Source: Burkholderiales bacterium (GTDB lineage: Bacteria; Pseudomonadota; Gammaproteobacteria; Burkholderiales; SG8-39). From it: a stretch of 5,229 nt of DNA. The stretch covers positions 1 to 5,229 of the forward strand of contig JAICPQ010000193.1 of assembly GCA_025929745.1 (NCBI GenBank), given 5' to 3'. The translations under genes were made by a program, and so were the position numbers. Positions 1-5,229 of the stretch are shown here, piece after piece. Below the pieces are notes generated by a model. That model searched no databases. It was not told the DNA's origin and was given only the letters and a program-made list of their open reading frames with translations. Position 1 is the first letter of the stretch. Each line of letters opens with the position of its first letter.

Positions 1-194
1 CACCGCAGCCGAAGATTCCGCAGGCGAGCCCTGGCTGCGCCCATCCGATCGACAAGGTGCACGAGCTCGGCCGTAAGCTCGGCGTGAACAGCACCCCCAC
101 GCTTTTCTTCACCAACGGCGAGCGCCTTTCCGGCGGCCTCGGCGCCGACGACCTCAAGGAGCTGCTGGACCGCTCGGCAACGGCTCCCCGTTAG
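1..194 (+). CDS. dsbC: Thiol:disulfide interchange protein, DsbC type (C-terminal fragment)
   Basis: The 5' part lies outside the window. The readable frame begins at base 3 and gives 63 residues up to a TAG at 192-194. DsbC proteins are periplasmic homodimeric isomerases that reshuffle wrong disulfides using a thioredoxin-fold CXXC site kept reduced by DsbD. The CXXC is upstream of this fragment. What is visible is the last part of the thioredoxin fold: a Cys in SPGCAHPIDK, which aligns with a structural cysteine of DsbC; an amphipathic helix KVHELGRKLGV; the loop NSTPT with the expected cis-proline facing the active site; a strand LFFTNGERLSG; and the final helix DDLKELLD. The order matches the end of E. 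coli DsbC (GVSGTPAVVLSNG). DsbG, or another thioredoxin-fold isomerase, cannot be excluded without the N-terminal dimerisation domain. The last 41 bp are also coding for mltA on the other strand. Confidence 0.8.
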   Translation, partial: PQPKIPQASPGCAHPIDKVHELGRKLGVNSTPTLFFTNGERLSGGLGADDLKELLDRSATAPR

Positions 195-1275
195 GCCAGA
201 GCAGCCACATCTTTCCCTGCTGGCGCATGCGGCCGGCCTGGACGCCCGCCTCCGGACCGGTGCCCCAGTAGAAATCCGCGCGTACCACGCCGCGGATCGC
301 CCCGCCGGTGTCGTGCGCCGTCATGAGCCGCTCGAGCGGTTCGGGCGATAGCGGATACGTTGTTGCGAGGTAGACCGGCGCGCCCAGCGGGACAAAGCGC
401 CGATCGACCGCGAGGCTCACTTCCGCATGCAGCGGCACGCCGAGAGCGCCGATCGGCCCGTCAGTGGGCGGCAGCTCGCGGAAGAAAACGTAGCTCGCGT
501 TCTGGTTGAGCGCCTCTTGCAGCTTCTGAGGGTTCGCCGCGGCCCAGGCCTTGATGCCCTGCATCGACGCTTCCTCAAGCTTCATCTCCCCACGCTCGAC
601 GAGGTGCCGACCGAGTGAGCGGTACGGGTGCCCGTTCTGATCCGCGTAGCCCACGCGCATGCGCTGCCCGCTCTCCAGCCGCACCTGCCCCGATCCCTGG
701 ATCTGCAGGAAGAAGAGCTCGACGGGGTCGCTCGTCCACGCGAGCACCGGCGCATTGAATAGGCTCCCGCGCGCATCGATATCCGCGCGCGAGTGGTAGG
801 GCACCAGGCGCCGTCCGTCGAGGCGGCCACGCAGGCGCATCTGCCGCGCCTCAGGGAGATCGACCACGATGAGATCGGGCGGGACGCCGAAGATCGGGAA
901 ACGATGCTCAGCGGTCGGCAGGCGGCTGCCGTCAATGATGGGCTCGTAGTAGCCGGTGATGAGCCCGGTGTCGCCGCTGTCGCTGGAGACCAGCTGGTAG
1001 GGTGTGAATTGCGCTTCGAAAAACCGGGCCTCCTCGCCGGGCACCACAGTCTTCGCAAGCTCGCAAACGCGTTTGAGTGCCGTGGTCTTGGAGCAACCGC
1101 CGACAAAGGCGCGCAGCGCCGGCTCGAGGGGCGCGCGGCTCCATCCGGGCAGGTCGGCGAATGCGCGCTTTTGGTACCGCGCGCTCTCGGGCGGCGGTTT
1201 TCCGGGCGGGCACACCGGGCACGGCGCGCACCCGGTGATCATTAGAATCAGCGCAAGGCTGCGAATGTGGATCAT
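154..1275 (-). CDS. mltA: Membrane-bound lytic murein transglycosylase A (lipoprotein)
   Basis: MltA cleaves the MurNAc-GlcNAc bond of peptidoglycan non-hydrolytically, leaving 1,6-anhydroMurNAc, and is anchored to the inner face of the outer membrane. The 373-residue product starts with a short basic-hydrophobic signal and a lipobox (ITGC, lipid-modified Cys16). It has no Asp at +2, consistent with outer-membrane sorting, and then a Cys/Pro-rich tether to about residue 30. The MltA domain follows at about 85-270, including TGYYEPIIDGS and the signature LFFLQIQGSGQVRLESGQRM (189-208). The C-terminal 3D domain (about 280-360) carries AHDTGGAIRG and RADFYWGTG. Asp322 and Asp334 fit the two conserved aspartates of E. 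coli MltA, whose Asp308 is catalytic. Length and domains are complete. The ATG at 1273-1275 is supported by the signal peptide directly after it; the ribosome site is weak (GAG only). It lies downstream of apaG and is probably co-transcribed. Its last 12 or so residues overlap the dsbC end and are probably non-essential tail. Confidence 0.96.
   Translation of the reverse strand: MIHIRSLALILMITGCAPCPVCPPGKPPPESARYQKRAFADLPGWSRAPLEPALRAFVGGCSKTTALKRVCELAKTVVPGEEARFFEAQFTPYQLVSSDSGDTGLITGYYEPIIDGSRLPTAEHRFPIFGVPPDLIVVDLPEARQMRLRGRLDGRRLVPYHSRADIDARGSLFNAPVLAWTSDPVELFFLQIQGSGQVRLESGQRMRVGYADQNGHPYRSLGRHLVERGEMKLEEASMQGIKAWAAANPQKLQEALNQNASYVFFRELPPTDGPIGALGVPLHAEVSLAVDRRFVPLGAPVYLATTYPLSPEPLERLMTAHDTGGAIRGVVRADFYWGTGPEAGVQAGRMRQQGKMWLLWPNGEPLPSGPAAP
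1255..1258 (+). promoter_or_regulatory. Ribosome binding site for the 28-aa membrane ORF
   Basis: AAGG followed by a 6-base spacer and then ATG at 1265. It decides the start of the small ORF, because the frame is open far upstream without membrane-protein character. The site lies inside the mltA signal-peptide coding region on the other strand, so its sequence is also constrained by mltA. Confidence 0.4.
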
Positions 1276-1351
1276 CTATCTCGAGGTATTGCTTGCCCTT
1301 GCTCTCGCGGCCTTCATCGTCTGGTTCACCTGGCCGCGCAAGAAGAAATGA
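1265..1351 (+). CDS. Putative 28-aa single-pass membrane peptide
   Basis: ATG at 1265-1267 to TGA at 1349-1351 encodes 28 residues. MWIIYLEVLLALALAAFIVW forms one hydrophobic helix, followed by FTWPRKKK. The shape is that of a bona fide small membrane protein: an about 20-residue transmembrane span, aromatic residues at both interfaces, and a lysine/arginine tail that by the positive-inside rule would sit in the cytoplasm. An AAGG (1255-1258) lies 6 bases before the ATG, a plausible ribosome site. The same frame stays open upstream, antisense to mltA, but that part looks like a shadow, so the start is placed here. The ORF exactly occupies the space between apaG and mltA on the opposite strand: it overlaps the mltA start by 11 bp and ends 1 bp before the apaG stop. 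I do not recognise a family and give no function. A chance ORF is possible, but the composition argues against it. Confidence 0.6.
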   Translation: MWIIYLEVLLALALAAFIVWFTWPRKKK

Positions 1352-1352
1352 C

Positions 1353-1736
1353 TCAATGCAGGATGCGCGGCACCGAAAGCGTGAACGCGGGAATCGGCGC
1401 TTCGAAACGTGTGCCGTCTGTTGCGACCATCTGATAGCTACCGCGCATCGTGCCGACCGGCGTGGCGATCGACGCGCCGCTCGTGTACTCGAAGCGCTCG
1501 CCCGGCTGCAGCAGGGGCTGCGCGCCGACCACGCCAAGCCCGCGGACTTCCTGCACCAGGCCCTGGGCGTCGGTGATGATCCAGTGACGGCTGATGAGCT
1601 GCGCTGCGAGCGCGCCCATGTTCTGGATGGTGATCGTGTAGGCGAATACGTAGCGCCCGGCGGATTCGTCGGACTGGTCGGCAAGATATTCGGTCGCCGT
1701 GTTCACCGCGATGTCGTAGAGCTTCTCCTGCGCCAC
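1353..1736 (-). CDS. apaG: ApaG protein
   Basis: ApaG is a small fibronectin-III-like beta-sandwich protein, historically linked to Co2+/Mg2+ resistance and Ap4A metabolism; its biochemical role is unsettled. The 127-residue product, close to E. coli's 125, matches along its whole length. Examples are GRYVFAYTITIQNMGALAAQ (28-47), the core HWIITDAQG, EVRGLGVVGAQPLLQPGERF (63-82), EYTSGASIATPVGTMRGSYQ (83-102) with the conserved TSG and GTM.G.Y elements, and the closing PAFTLSVPRILH. The start is GTG at 1734-1736. A nearby ATG at 1742-1744 is in another frame, and no earlier start codon exists in frame. A GGAG lies about 12 bases upstream, rather far for a ribosome site. It is divergent from rpe across 26 bp and is followed on the same strand by mltA after 77 bp, so the two probably share a transcript. 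Confidence 0.96.
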   Translation of the reverse strand: MAQEKLYDIAVNTATEYLADQSDESAGRYVFAYTITIQNMGALAAQLISRHWIITDAQGLVQEVRGLGVVGAQPLLQPGERFEYTSGASIATPVGTMRGSYQMVATDGTRFEAPIPAFTLSVPRILH

Positions 1737-1762
1737 GCGCGCATTGTAAACTCCGCGCGGCC
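1737..1762. promoter_or_regulatory. Divergent apaG/rpe start region
   Basis: Only 26 bp separate the two divergent start codons. On the minus strand TACAAT (1748-1743) matches five of six bases of a sigma-70 -10 box and would place the transcript start near the apaG GTG. No convincing -35 box is visible at the usual distance. On the plus strand no clear -10/-35 pair is visible for rpe, so its promoter probably lies inside apaG. This is a weak, inference-level call. Confidence 0.2.
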
Positions 1763-2419
1763 ATGACGTTTCGCATCGCGCCCAGCATTCTGTCGGCCGA
1801 TTTTGCGCGGCTGGGCGACGAGGTGCGCGCGGTTGAGCGCGCCGGCGCCGACCTGATTCACTTCGATGTCATGGATAACCACTACGTGCCGAACTTGACC
1901 GTCGGCCCGCTCGTATGCGCGGCGCTCAAGCCCCATGTCTCGGTGCCGCTCGATGTGCACCTGATGGTGAAGCCCGTCGACGCCATCGTGCCGCAATTCG
2001 CCAAGGCGGGCGCAGGCATCATCAGCTTCCATCCCGAAGCCTCCGAGCACGTCGACCGCACCATCGCGCTCATCAAGGAGCACGGCTGCAAGGCAGGCCT
2101 CGTTTTGAATCCCGCGACCCCCGTGAGCTGGCTCGACCACACCCTGGACAAGCTCGACCTCGTCCTCCTCATGTCGGTGAACCCTGGCTTCGGCGGCCAG
2201 CAGTTCATTCCCTCGGTGCTCCCTAAGATCACGGAGGTGCGCCGCCGCATCGTCGCCCTCAAGAAAGACATCTGGCTCGAGGTCGACGGCGGAGTGAAGA
2301 CCGACAACATCGGCGAGATCGCGCGCGCGGGCGCCGACACGTTCGTCGCTGGTTCCGCCATTTTTGGCTCGAAGGACTACGCGGCCACGATTCGCGACAT
2401 GCGTTCCCGGCTTCGTTGA
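1763..2419 (+). CDS. rpe: Ribulose-phosphate 3-epimerase
   Basis: Rpe interconverts D-ribulose 5-phosphate and D-xylulose 5-phosphate in the cytoplasmic pentose phosphate pathway, and in the Calvin cycle where one exists. The 218 residues form a complete (beta/alpha)8 barrel of typical length. The first strand IAPSILSADF contains the substrate-contacting Ser8. LIHFDVMDNHYVPN supplies metal ligands His33 and Asp35, DVHLMV supplies His66, and LEVDGGV supplies Asp175; Asp35 and Asp175 are the acid/base pair. The flexible loop MSVNPGFGGQQF (137-148) and the phosphate-binding AGSAIFG (196-202) are intact. The ATG at 1763 puts the conserved first strand at residue 5, as in known Rpe proteins, although no good ribosome site precedes it. 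The stop TGA overlaps the TTG start of trpE, so the two genes are very likely one transcription unit. Confidence 0.97.
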   Translation: MTFRIAPSILSADFARLGDEVRAVERAGADLIHFDVMDNHYVPNLTVGPLVCAALKPHVSVPLDVHLMVKPVDAIVPQFAKAGAGIISFHPEASEHVDRTIALIKEHGCKAGLVLNPATPVSWLDHTLDKLDLVLLMSVNPGFGGQQFIPSVLPKITEVRRRIVALKKDIWLEVDGGVKTDNIGEIARAGADTFVAGSAIFGSKDYAATIRDMRSRLR

Positions 2420-3843
2420 GCGAACCCCGCATCCCGGTCGTCGCCGAAGCGCGCGCCGACCTGTACACCCCGCTCGCCGTTTACCTCAAGCTCGCAAACG
2501 GCCCGTATTCCTATCTGCTCGAGTCCGTTGTCGGCGGCGAGCGCTTCGGTCGCTATTCGTTCATCGGGCTCTCTTGCACAGAACGCATCGAAGCGCGCGG
2601 CCGCACGGTGCGCCGCCTCCTGCGCGACGCGCGTGGCGGCGACGTCTGCCTGGAAAGCGTCGACGGCGATCCCTTCGAGTACGTTCGCGCCTGGCTCGCT
2701 CGCAACAAGGTCGCCCCAACAACGCTCCGCTTCGCCGGCGGCCTCGCCGGCTATTTCGGTTACGAGGCAGTGCGCCATATCGAGCCGCGCGCGCTCGGCG
2801 CAGAGAAGACCGATGCCATCGGCACGCCGGACCTGTTGCTGCTCGTCTCCGACGAGCTCGCGGTGCTGGACAACGTGCTCGGGAAGCTCTATCTCGTCGT
2901 CTATGCGCAGCCAGGCGCCGAACGCGCCGCGCGAGAGCGGCTCGAGCTCCTGCGAGCGCGCCTCGCCGGCGCATTGCCGGAAGAGAGGTTTTTTGAGCCC
3001 GCAACGCCCAAACCGGCCGCGCTCGAGTGCTCATTCACCGAAGCTGGCTTTCTCGATGCGGTGCGCCGCTCGAAGGAATACATCTACGCGGGCGACTGCA
3101 TGCAGGTGCAGATCTCGCAGCGCACTTCCCGGCCGTTCAACGCGCCGCCGCTCGAGCTTTATCGGGCGCTGCGCGGCGTGAACCCATCGCCGTACATGTT
3201 CTATTTCGATTTCGCTGACCATCACGTGATCGGCGCCTCGCCAGAGATCCTGGTGCGGCTCTCGGGTGATACGGTGACGCTTCGCCCGATCGCCGGCACG
3301 CGCCCGAGGGGCGCCAACCCTCAGGAGGACGCGGCGATCGCCGAGGAGCTACTCGCCGATCCGAAGGAACGCGCCGAGCACGTGATGCTGATCGATCTCG
3401 GGCGCAACGACGTGGGCCGCGTTGCCGCGACCGGAAGCGTGAAGGTCACCGAACGCATGGTGATCGAGCGCTACTCGCACGTGATGCACATCGTGTCCAA
3501 CGTCGAGGGCCGCCTCGCGCCGGGCCTGAGCGCCCTGGATGTCCTGAGGGCGAGCTTTCCGGCCGGCACGGTCACCGGCGCGCCAAAGGTGCGCGCGATG
3601 CAGATCATCGACGAGCTCGAGTCCGTAAAGCGTGGCGTCTACAGCGGCGCGGTCGGGTACCTCAGTTTCAACGGTGACATGGACGTCGCAATCGCTATCC
3701 GCACCGCCGTGGTCAAGGACAAGAAGCTGCACGTGCAGGCTGCGGCGGGCGTGGTCGCCGACTCGGACCCGCGCGCCGAATGGCTCGAGACCCACCACAA
3801 GGCGCGCGCGCTCCTTCGCGCGGCGGAGCTGGCCGACATCTGA
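2416..3843 (+). CDS. trpE: Anthranilate synthase component I
   Basis: TrpE converts chorismate to anthranilate using ammonia delivered by the glutaminase TrpG, the first committed step of tryptophan synthesis. The N-terminal region (about 10-160) carries LLES (34-37) and, with NPSPYMF (256-262), forms the tryptophan feedback site. The chorismate-binding domain (about 205-470) shows GASPEILVRLSGD, RPIAGTRPRG (290-299), EHVMLIDLGRNDVGR (321-335), YSHVMHIVSNVEG with His358 at the catalytic position, FPAGTVTGAPKVRAM (381-395) and QAAAGVVADSDPRAEW, whose acidic residues bind Mg2+. There is no glutaminase domain, so this is not a fused TrpEG. The start is TTG at 2416, the only start codon before the conserved RIPVVAEA block. 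It overlaps the rpe stop by 4 bp, no ribosome site is evident, and translation is probably coupled. The 475 residues are slightly short at the N-terminus compared with relatives. No trpG follows in this window. PabB is less likely given full-length similarity to proteobacterial TrpE. Confidence 0.95.
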   Translation: MSEPRIPVVAEARADLYTPLAVYLKLANGPYSYLLESVVGGERFGRYSFIGLSCTERIEARGRTVRRLLRDARGGDVCLESVDGDPFEYVRAWLARNKVAPTTLRFAGGLAGYFGYEAVRHIEPRALGAEKTDAIGTPDLLLLVSDELAVLDNVLGKLYLVVYAQPGAERAARERLELLRARLAGALPEERFFEPATPKPAALECSFTEAGFLDAVRRSKEYIYAGDCMQVQISQRTSRPFNAPPLELYRALRGVNPSPYMFYFDFADHHVIGASPEILVRLSGDTVTLRPIAGTRPRGANPQEDAAIAEELLADPKERAEHVMLIDLGRNDVGRVAATGSVKVTERMVIERYSHVMHIVSNVEGRLAPGLSALDVLRASFPAGTVTGAPKVRAMQIIDELESVKRGVYSGAVGYLSFNGDMDVAIAIRTAVVKDKKLHVQAAAGVVADSDPRAEWLETHHKARALLRAAELADI

Positions 3844-3844
3844 A

Positions 3845-3865
3845 AATCGGGGTCAGAGCCCGATT
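3845..3865. terminator. Hairpin between convergent genes; REP-like short palindrome
   Basis: AATCGGG (3845-3851) pairs perfectly with CCCGATT (3859-3865) around the 7-base loop GTCAGAG. It sits in the 23-bp space between the trpE stop and the stop of the minus-strand methyltransferase, where a bidirectional terminator would be expected. Read on the minus strand the stem ends in GATTTTC, a short T-run, so it would work better for the methyltransferase gene; the plus-strand side ends GATTATTAG. The GGGGTCAGAG core also resembles short dispersed palindromes that I recall from betaproteobacterial genomes carrying REP-associated tyrosine transposases. Only one copy is seen in this window. Confidence 0.5.
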
Positions 3866-3866
3866 A

Positions 3867-5228
3867 TTAGTTGGGCTCCACCCAGAACTGGTACATCCGC
3901 GAGAACGTGTCCGGAAACTCTTCCTCGAACCGGTGCCAGTTCGCGCAGCTGTCCTCCTTAAATCGCGCGCGGTAGCGTGCAAGAGTTTGGCTGTCCGCCA
4001 GCTCGAAGCCTTGAAATCGCAATTCCAAGCGCGCGAGCATCGCCTCGATCTGCGGCAAGGTGAAGCGATGCTCCTGCACGTGGAATAGCAGATCCCGGCA
4101 CCCGCTCATGCTGTAGAAGTCTTCGTTGCGCACGATGCTCTGGAATTCCGCGCGGGAACGGAGTGCCGCGCGACAGGCGCGGATTCCTTCGGCATCCGGC
4201 TTGTAGCCCTGCGAAGCGATGAGCTCGCGCGCCCGCACCACCGCGCGGCGTCCCAACTCGCTGTAGAGCCCAACCCGCATGCGGCCGCCGGGCTTTAGCA
4301 GCCCGCGCAGGATGCGCCAGCCCTCATAGGGATCTTCCATGTGGTGCAGCACACCCGAGCACTCGATGAGGTCGTAGCGCTCTTCGAGCGCGGTCAGCGC
4401 CAAGATGTCGGCCTGCCGGTATTCGATGTTGCGCACGCCGAGCTCGATGGTCTTGCGCTTCGCATAGCCCAAGCTTGCGCGGCTCAAGTCCACTGCCAGC
4501 ACATGCGCATTCGGAAAGCGCCGCGCAGTGCTCAGCGCGTGCTGGCCGGTACCGCAACCGGCAATCAGAATCGAAAGGTTGGTGGACTCGGTCGAAATGG
4601 GAACAGGGAGGCGAATCCAGCGCGGATAAGGGTTCTCCTCGTACTGCGTACGGACCGCCGCGGACACCGCGCTTCTTGCATCACTGATGGAAGGAATCTC
4701 CGCCGCGAGGCGCCGCTCCTCGCCTGGCTCGTCGATCTGCCGCCGCGCGAGCGAAGCGATCGGGTTGCCTTCGATCGGCCGATAGGCCGCGTAGGCCGCG
4801 AACTCTTCCGGAGTCGAAGGACGCATACGCTCGATGCGCGCGCGCTCTTCGGCCGTTTCGTCGAAGACGTACTCAGTGTTGAAGCACTGATGCGCGATCG
4901 CCGTCATGACGGGAAGCGGTAGCGGTGCGTCGAGCAACTTGCGCCTTGTCTCGGTGAGCAGCCGCTCGAGCCCGGCATCGCGGATAACGACGTCCTCCAG
5001 CAGGCGAAGGAGGAGCGGCTCCGCGAGCGCACCCTGAGGGTGCGAAAGCGCGAGGCTGGTGATCGGCCGCACGAGGTCGCCCGGGTCGACGGCTGGGTGC
5101 TCGAGCGCGCGCGCGAGCGGCTCGCGCACCGGCTCGGCGGGATGGCGAAAGTTGAAGAACCGAACGAGGTCGCCGAACTGAGCCCACAGCCGGTCGATCG
5201 CCGGCGCGAGCCGGAGCGCCGTCAGCAT
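3867..5228 (-). CDS. Class I SAM-dependent methyltransferase with helical N-terminal region (5' end uncertain)
   Basis: The last 240 or so residues form a class I methyltransferase. Motif I is ILIAGCGTGQHALSTA (220-235), followed by the acidic ribose-binding end of strand 2 in VLAVDLSRASLGYAKRK, the QADIL element, motif IV-like DLIECSGVLHHMEDP (286-300) and LLKPGGRMRVGLYSELGRRA. Residues 195-204 read QYEENPYPRW just before the fold. The first 190 residues are helix-rich and contain LLEDVVIRDAGLERLLTETR and HQCFNTEYVFDETAEERARI, a layout I associate with bacterial TPR-methyltransferase fusions in which this region follows N-terminal TPR repeats. The ATG at 5226-5228 is one base from the window edge, so the true start may be further upstream and the 453 residues may be only part of the protein. 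The substrate is unknown. It converges on trpE and is unlikely to share its regulation. Confidence 0.85.
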   Translation of the reverse strand: MLTALRLAPAIDRLWAQFGDLVRFFNFRHPAEPVREPLARALEHPAVDPGDLVRPITSLALSHPQGALAEPLLLRLLEDVVIRDAGLERLLTETRRKLLDAPLPLPVMTAIAHQCFNTEYVFDETAEERARIERMRPSTPEEFAAYAAYRPIEGNPIASLARRQIDEPGEERRLAAEIPSISDARSAVSAAVRTQYEENPYPRWIRLPVPISTESTNLSILIAGCGTGQHALSTARRFPNAHVLAVDLSRASLGYAKRKTIELGVRNIEYRQADILALTALEERYDLIECSGVLHHMEDPYEGWRILRGLLKPGGRMRVGLYSELGRRAVVRARELIASQGYKPDAEGIRACRAALRSRAEFQSIVRNEDFYSMSGCRDLLFHVQEHRFTLPQIEAMLARLELRFQGFELADSQTLARYRARFKEDSCANWHRFEEEFPDTFSRMYQFWVEPN

Positions 5229-5229
5229 G

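Noticed and set aside
932..1684. 250-codon minus-strand ORF spanning apaG and mltA in another frame
   Set aside because: It reads through both genes out of frame and its product is a Ser/Arg/Ala-rich shadow without motifs.
1703..2140. 145-codon minus-strand ORF running into the apaG start, with an ATG at 1742-1744
   Set aside because: The ATG is out of frame with apaG and the ORF is antisense to conserved Rpe motifs; apaG itself begins at the GTG.
2400..2480. Possible trp leader peptide or attenuator before trpE
   Set aside because: trpE starts inside the rpe stop codon, so there is no leader space, no tandem Trp codons and no hairpin.
2364..2996. Long plus-strand ORF in a second frame across rpe and trpE
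   Set aside because: It is arginine/alanine/proline-rich with no domain signal and overlaps two convincing genes; typical of out-of-frame reading in GC-rich DNA.
2416..3843. Possible TrpE-TrpG fusion
   Set aside because: The protein ends right after the chorismate-binding domain at residue 475, with no glutaminase motifs.
4341..4922. 193-codon plus-strand ORF antisense to the methyltransferase
   Set aside because: Arg-rich composition without recognisable motifs, and the opposite strand has clear methyltransferase motifs over the same bases.

Overview
This GC-rich window reads as a chromosomal segment of a betaproteobacterium (Burkholderiales or a relative). The grounds are the protein types, the heavy G/C third-position use, and the gene order mltA-apaG-rpe-trpE, which resembles the betaproteobacterial neighbourhood as I remember it. 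Almost every base is coding, and the genes are packed so tightly that several overlap. I see no rRNA, tRNA, CRISPR array, insertion sequence or prophage gene, and no gene-free stretch of 300 bases or more.

Layout. Bases 1-194 (+) hold the C-terminal end of a DsbC-type periplasmic disulfide isomerase, cut by the window edge. It runs tail-to-tail into mltA (154-1275, -), a lipoprotein lytic murein transglycosylase, and the two coding regions share 41 bp. Upstream of mltA on the same strand is apaG (1353-1736, -, GTG start). The 77-bp gap between apaG and mltA is filled by an opposite-strand 28-codon ORF (1265-1351, +) that encodes a single-span membrane peptide. Only 26 bp separate apaG from the divergent rpe (1763-2419, +), which overlaps the TTG start of trpE (2416-3843, +) by 4 bp. 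Between trpE and a convergent methyltransferase gene (3867-5228, -) lies a perfect 7-bp-stem hairpin in a 23-bp spacer. The hairpin resembles short palindromes repeated in proteobacterial genomes.

How the genes relate. mltA and dsbC act in the envelope (peptidoglycan turnover and periplasmic disulfide repair). rpe serves the pentose phosphate pathway or Calvin cycle. trpE is the first committed step of tryptophan synthesis. rpe and trpE form a tight, probably translationally coupled pair. From memory, related genomes often have gph between rpe and trpE and trpGDC after trpE. Here gph is absent from that position, and trpE is followed at once by an opposite-strand gene, so the amidotransferase partner TrpG must be encoded elsewhere.

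The window is mostly conserved housekeeping DNA and I do not see a new multi-gene system. The items most worth a second look are the unannotated 28-aa membrane peptide, the REP-like hairpin at the trpE end, the interrupted trp cluster, and the little-characterised two-part methyltransferase.
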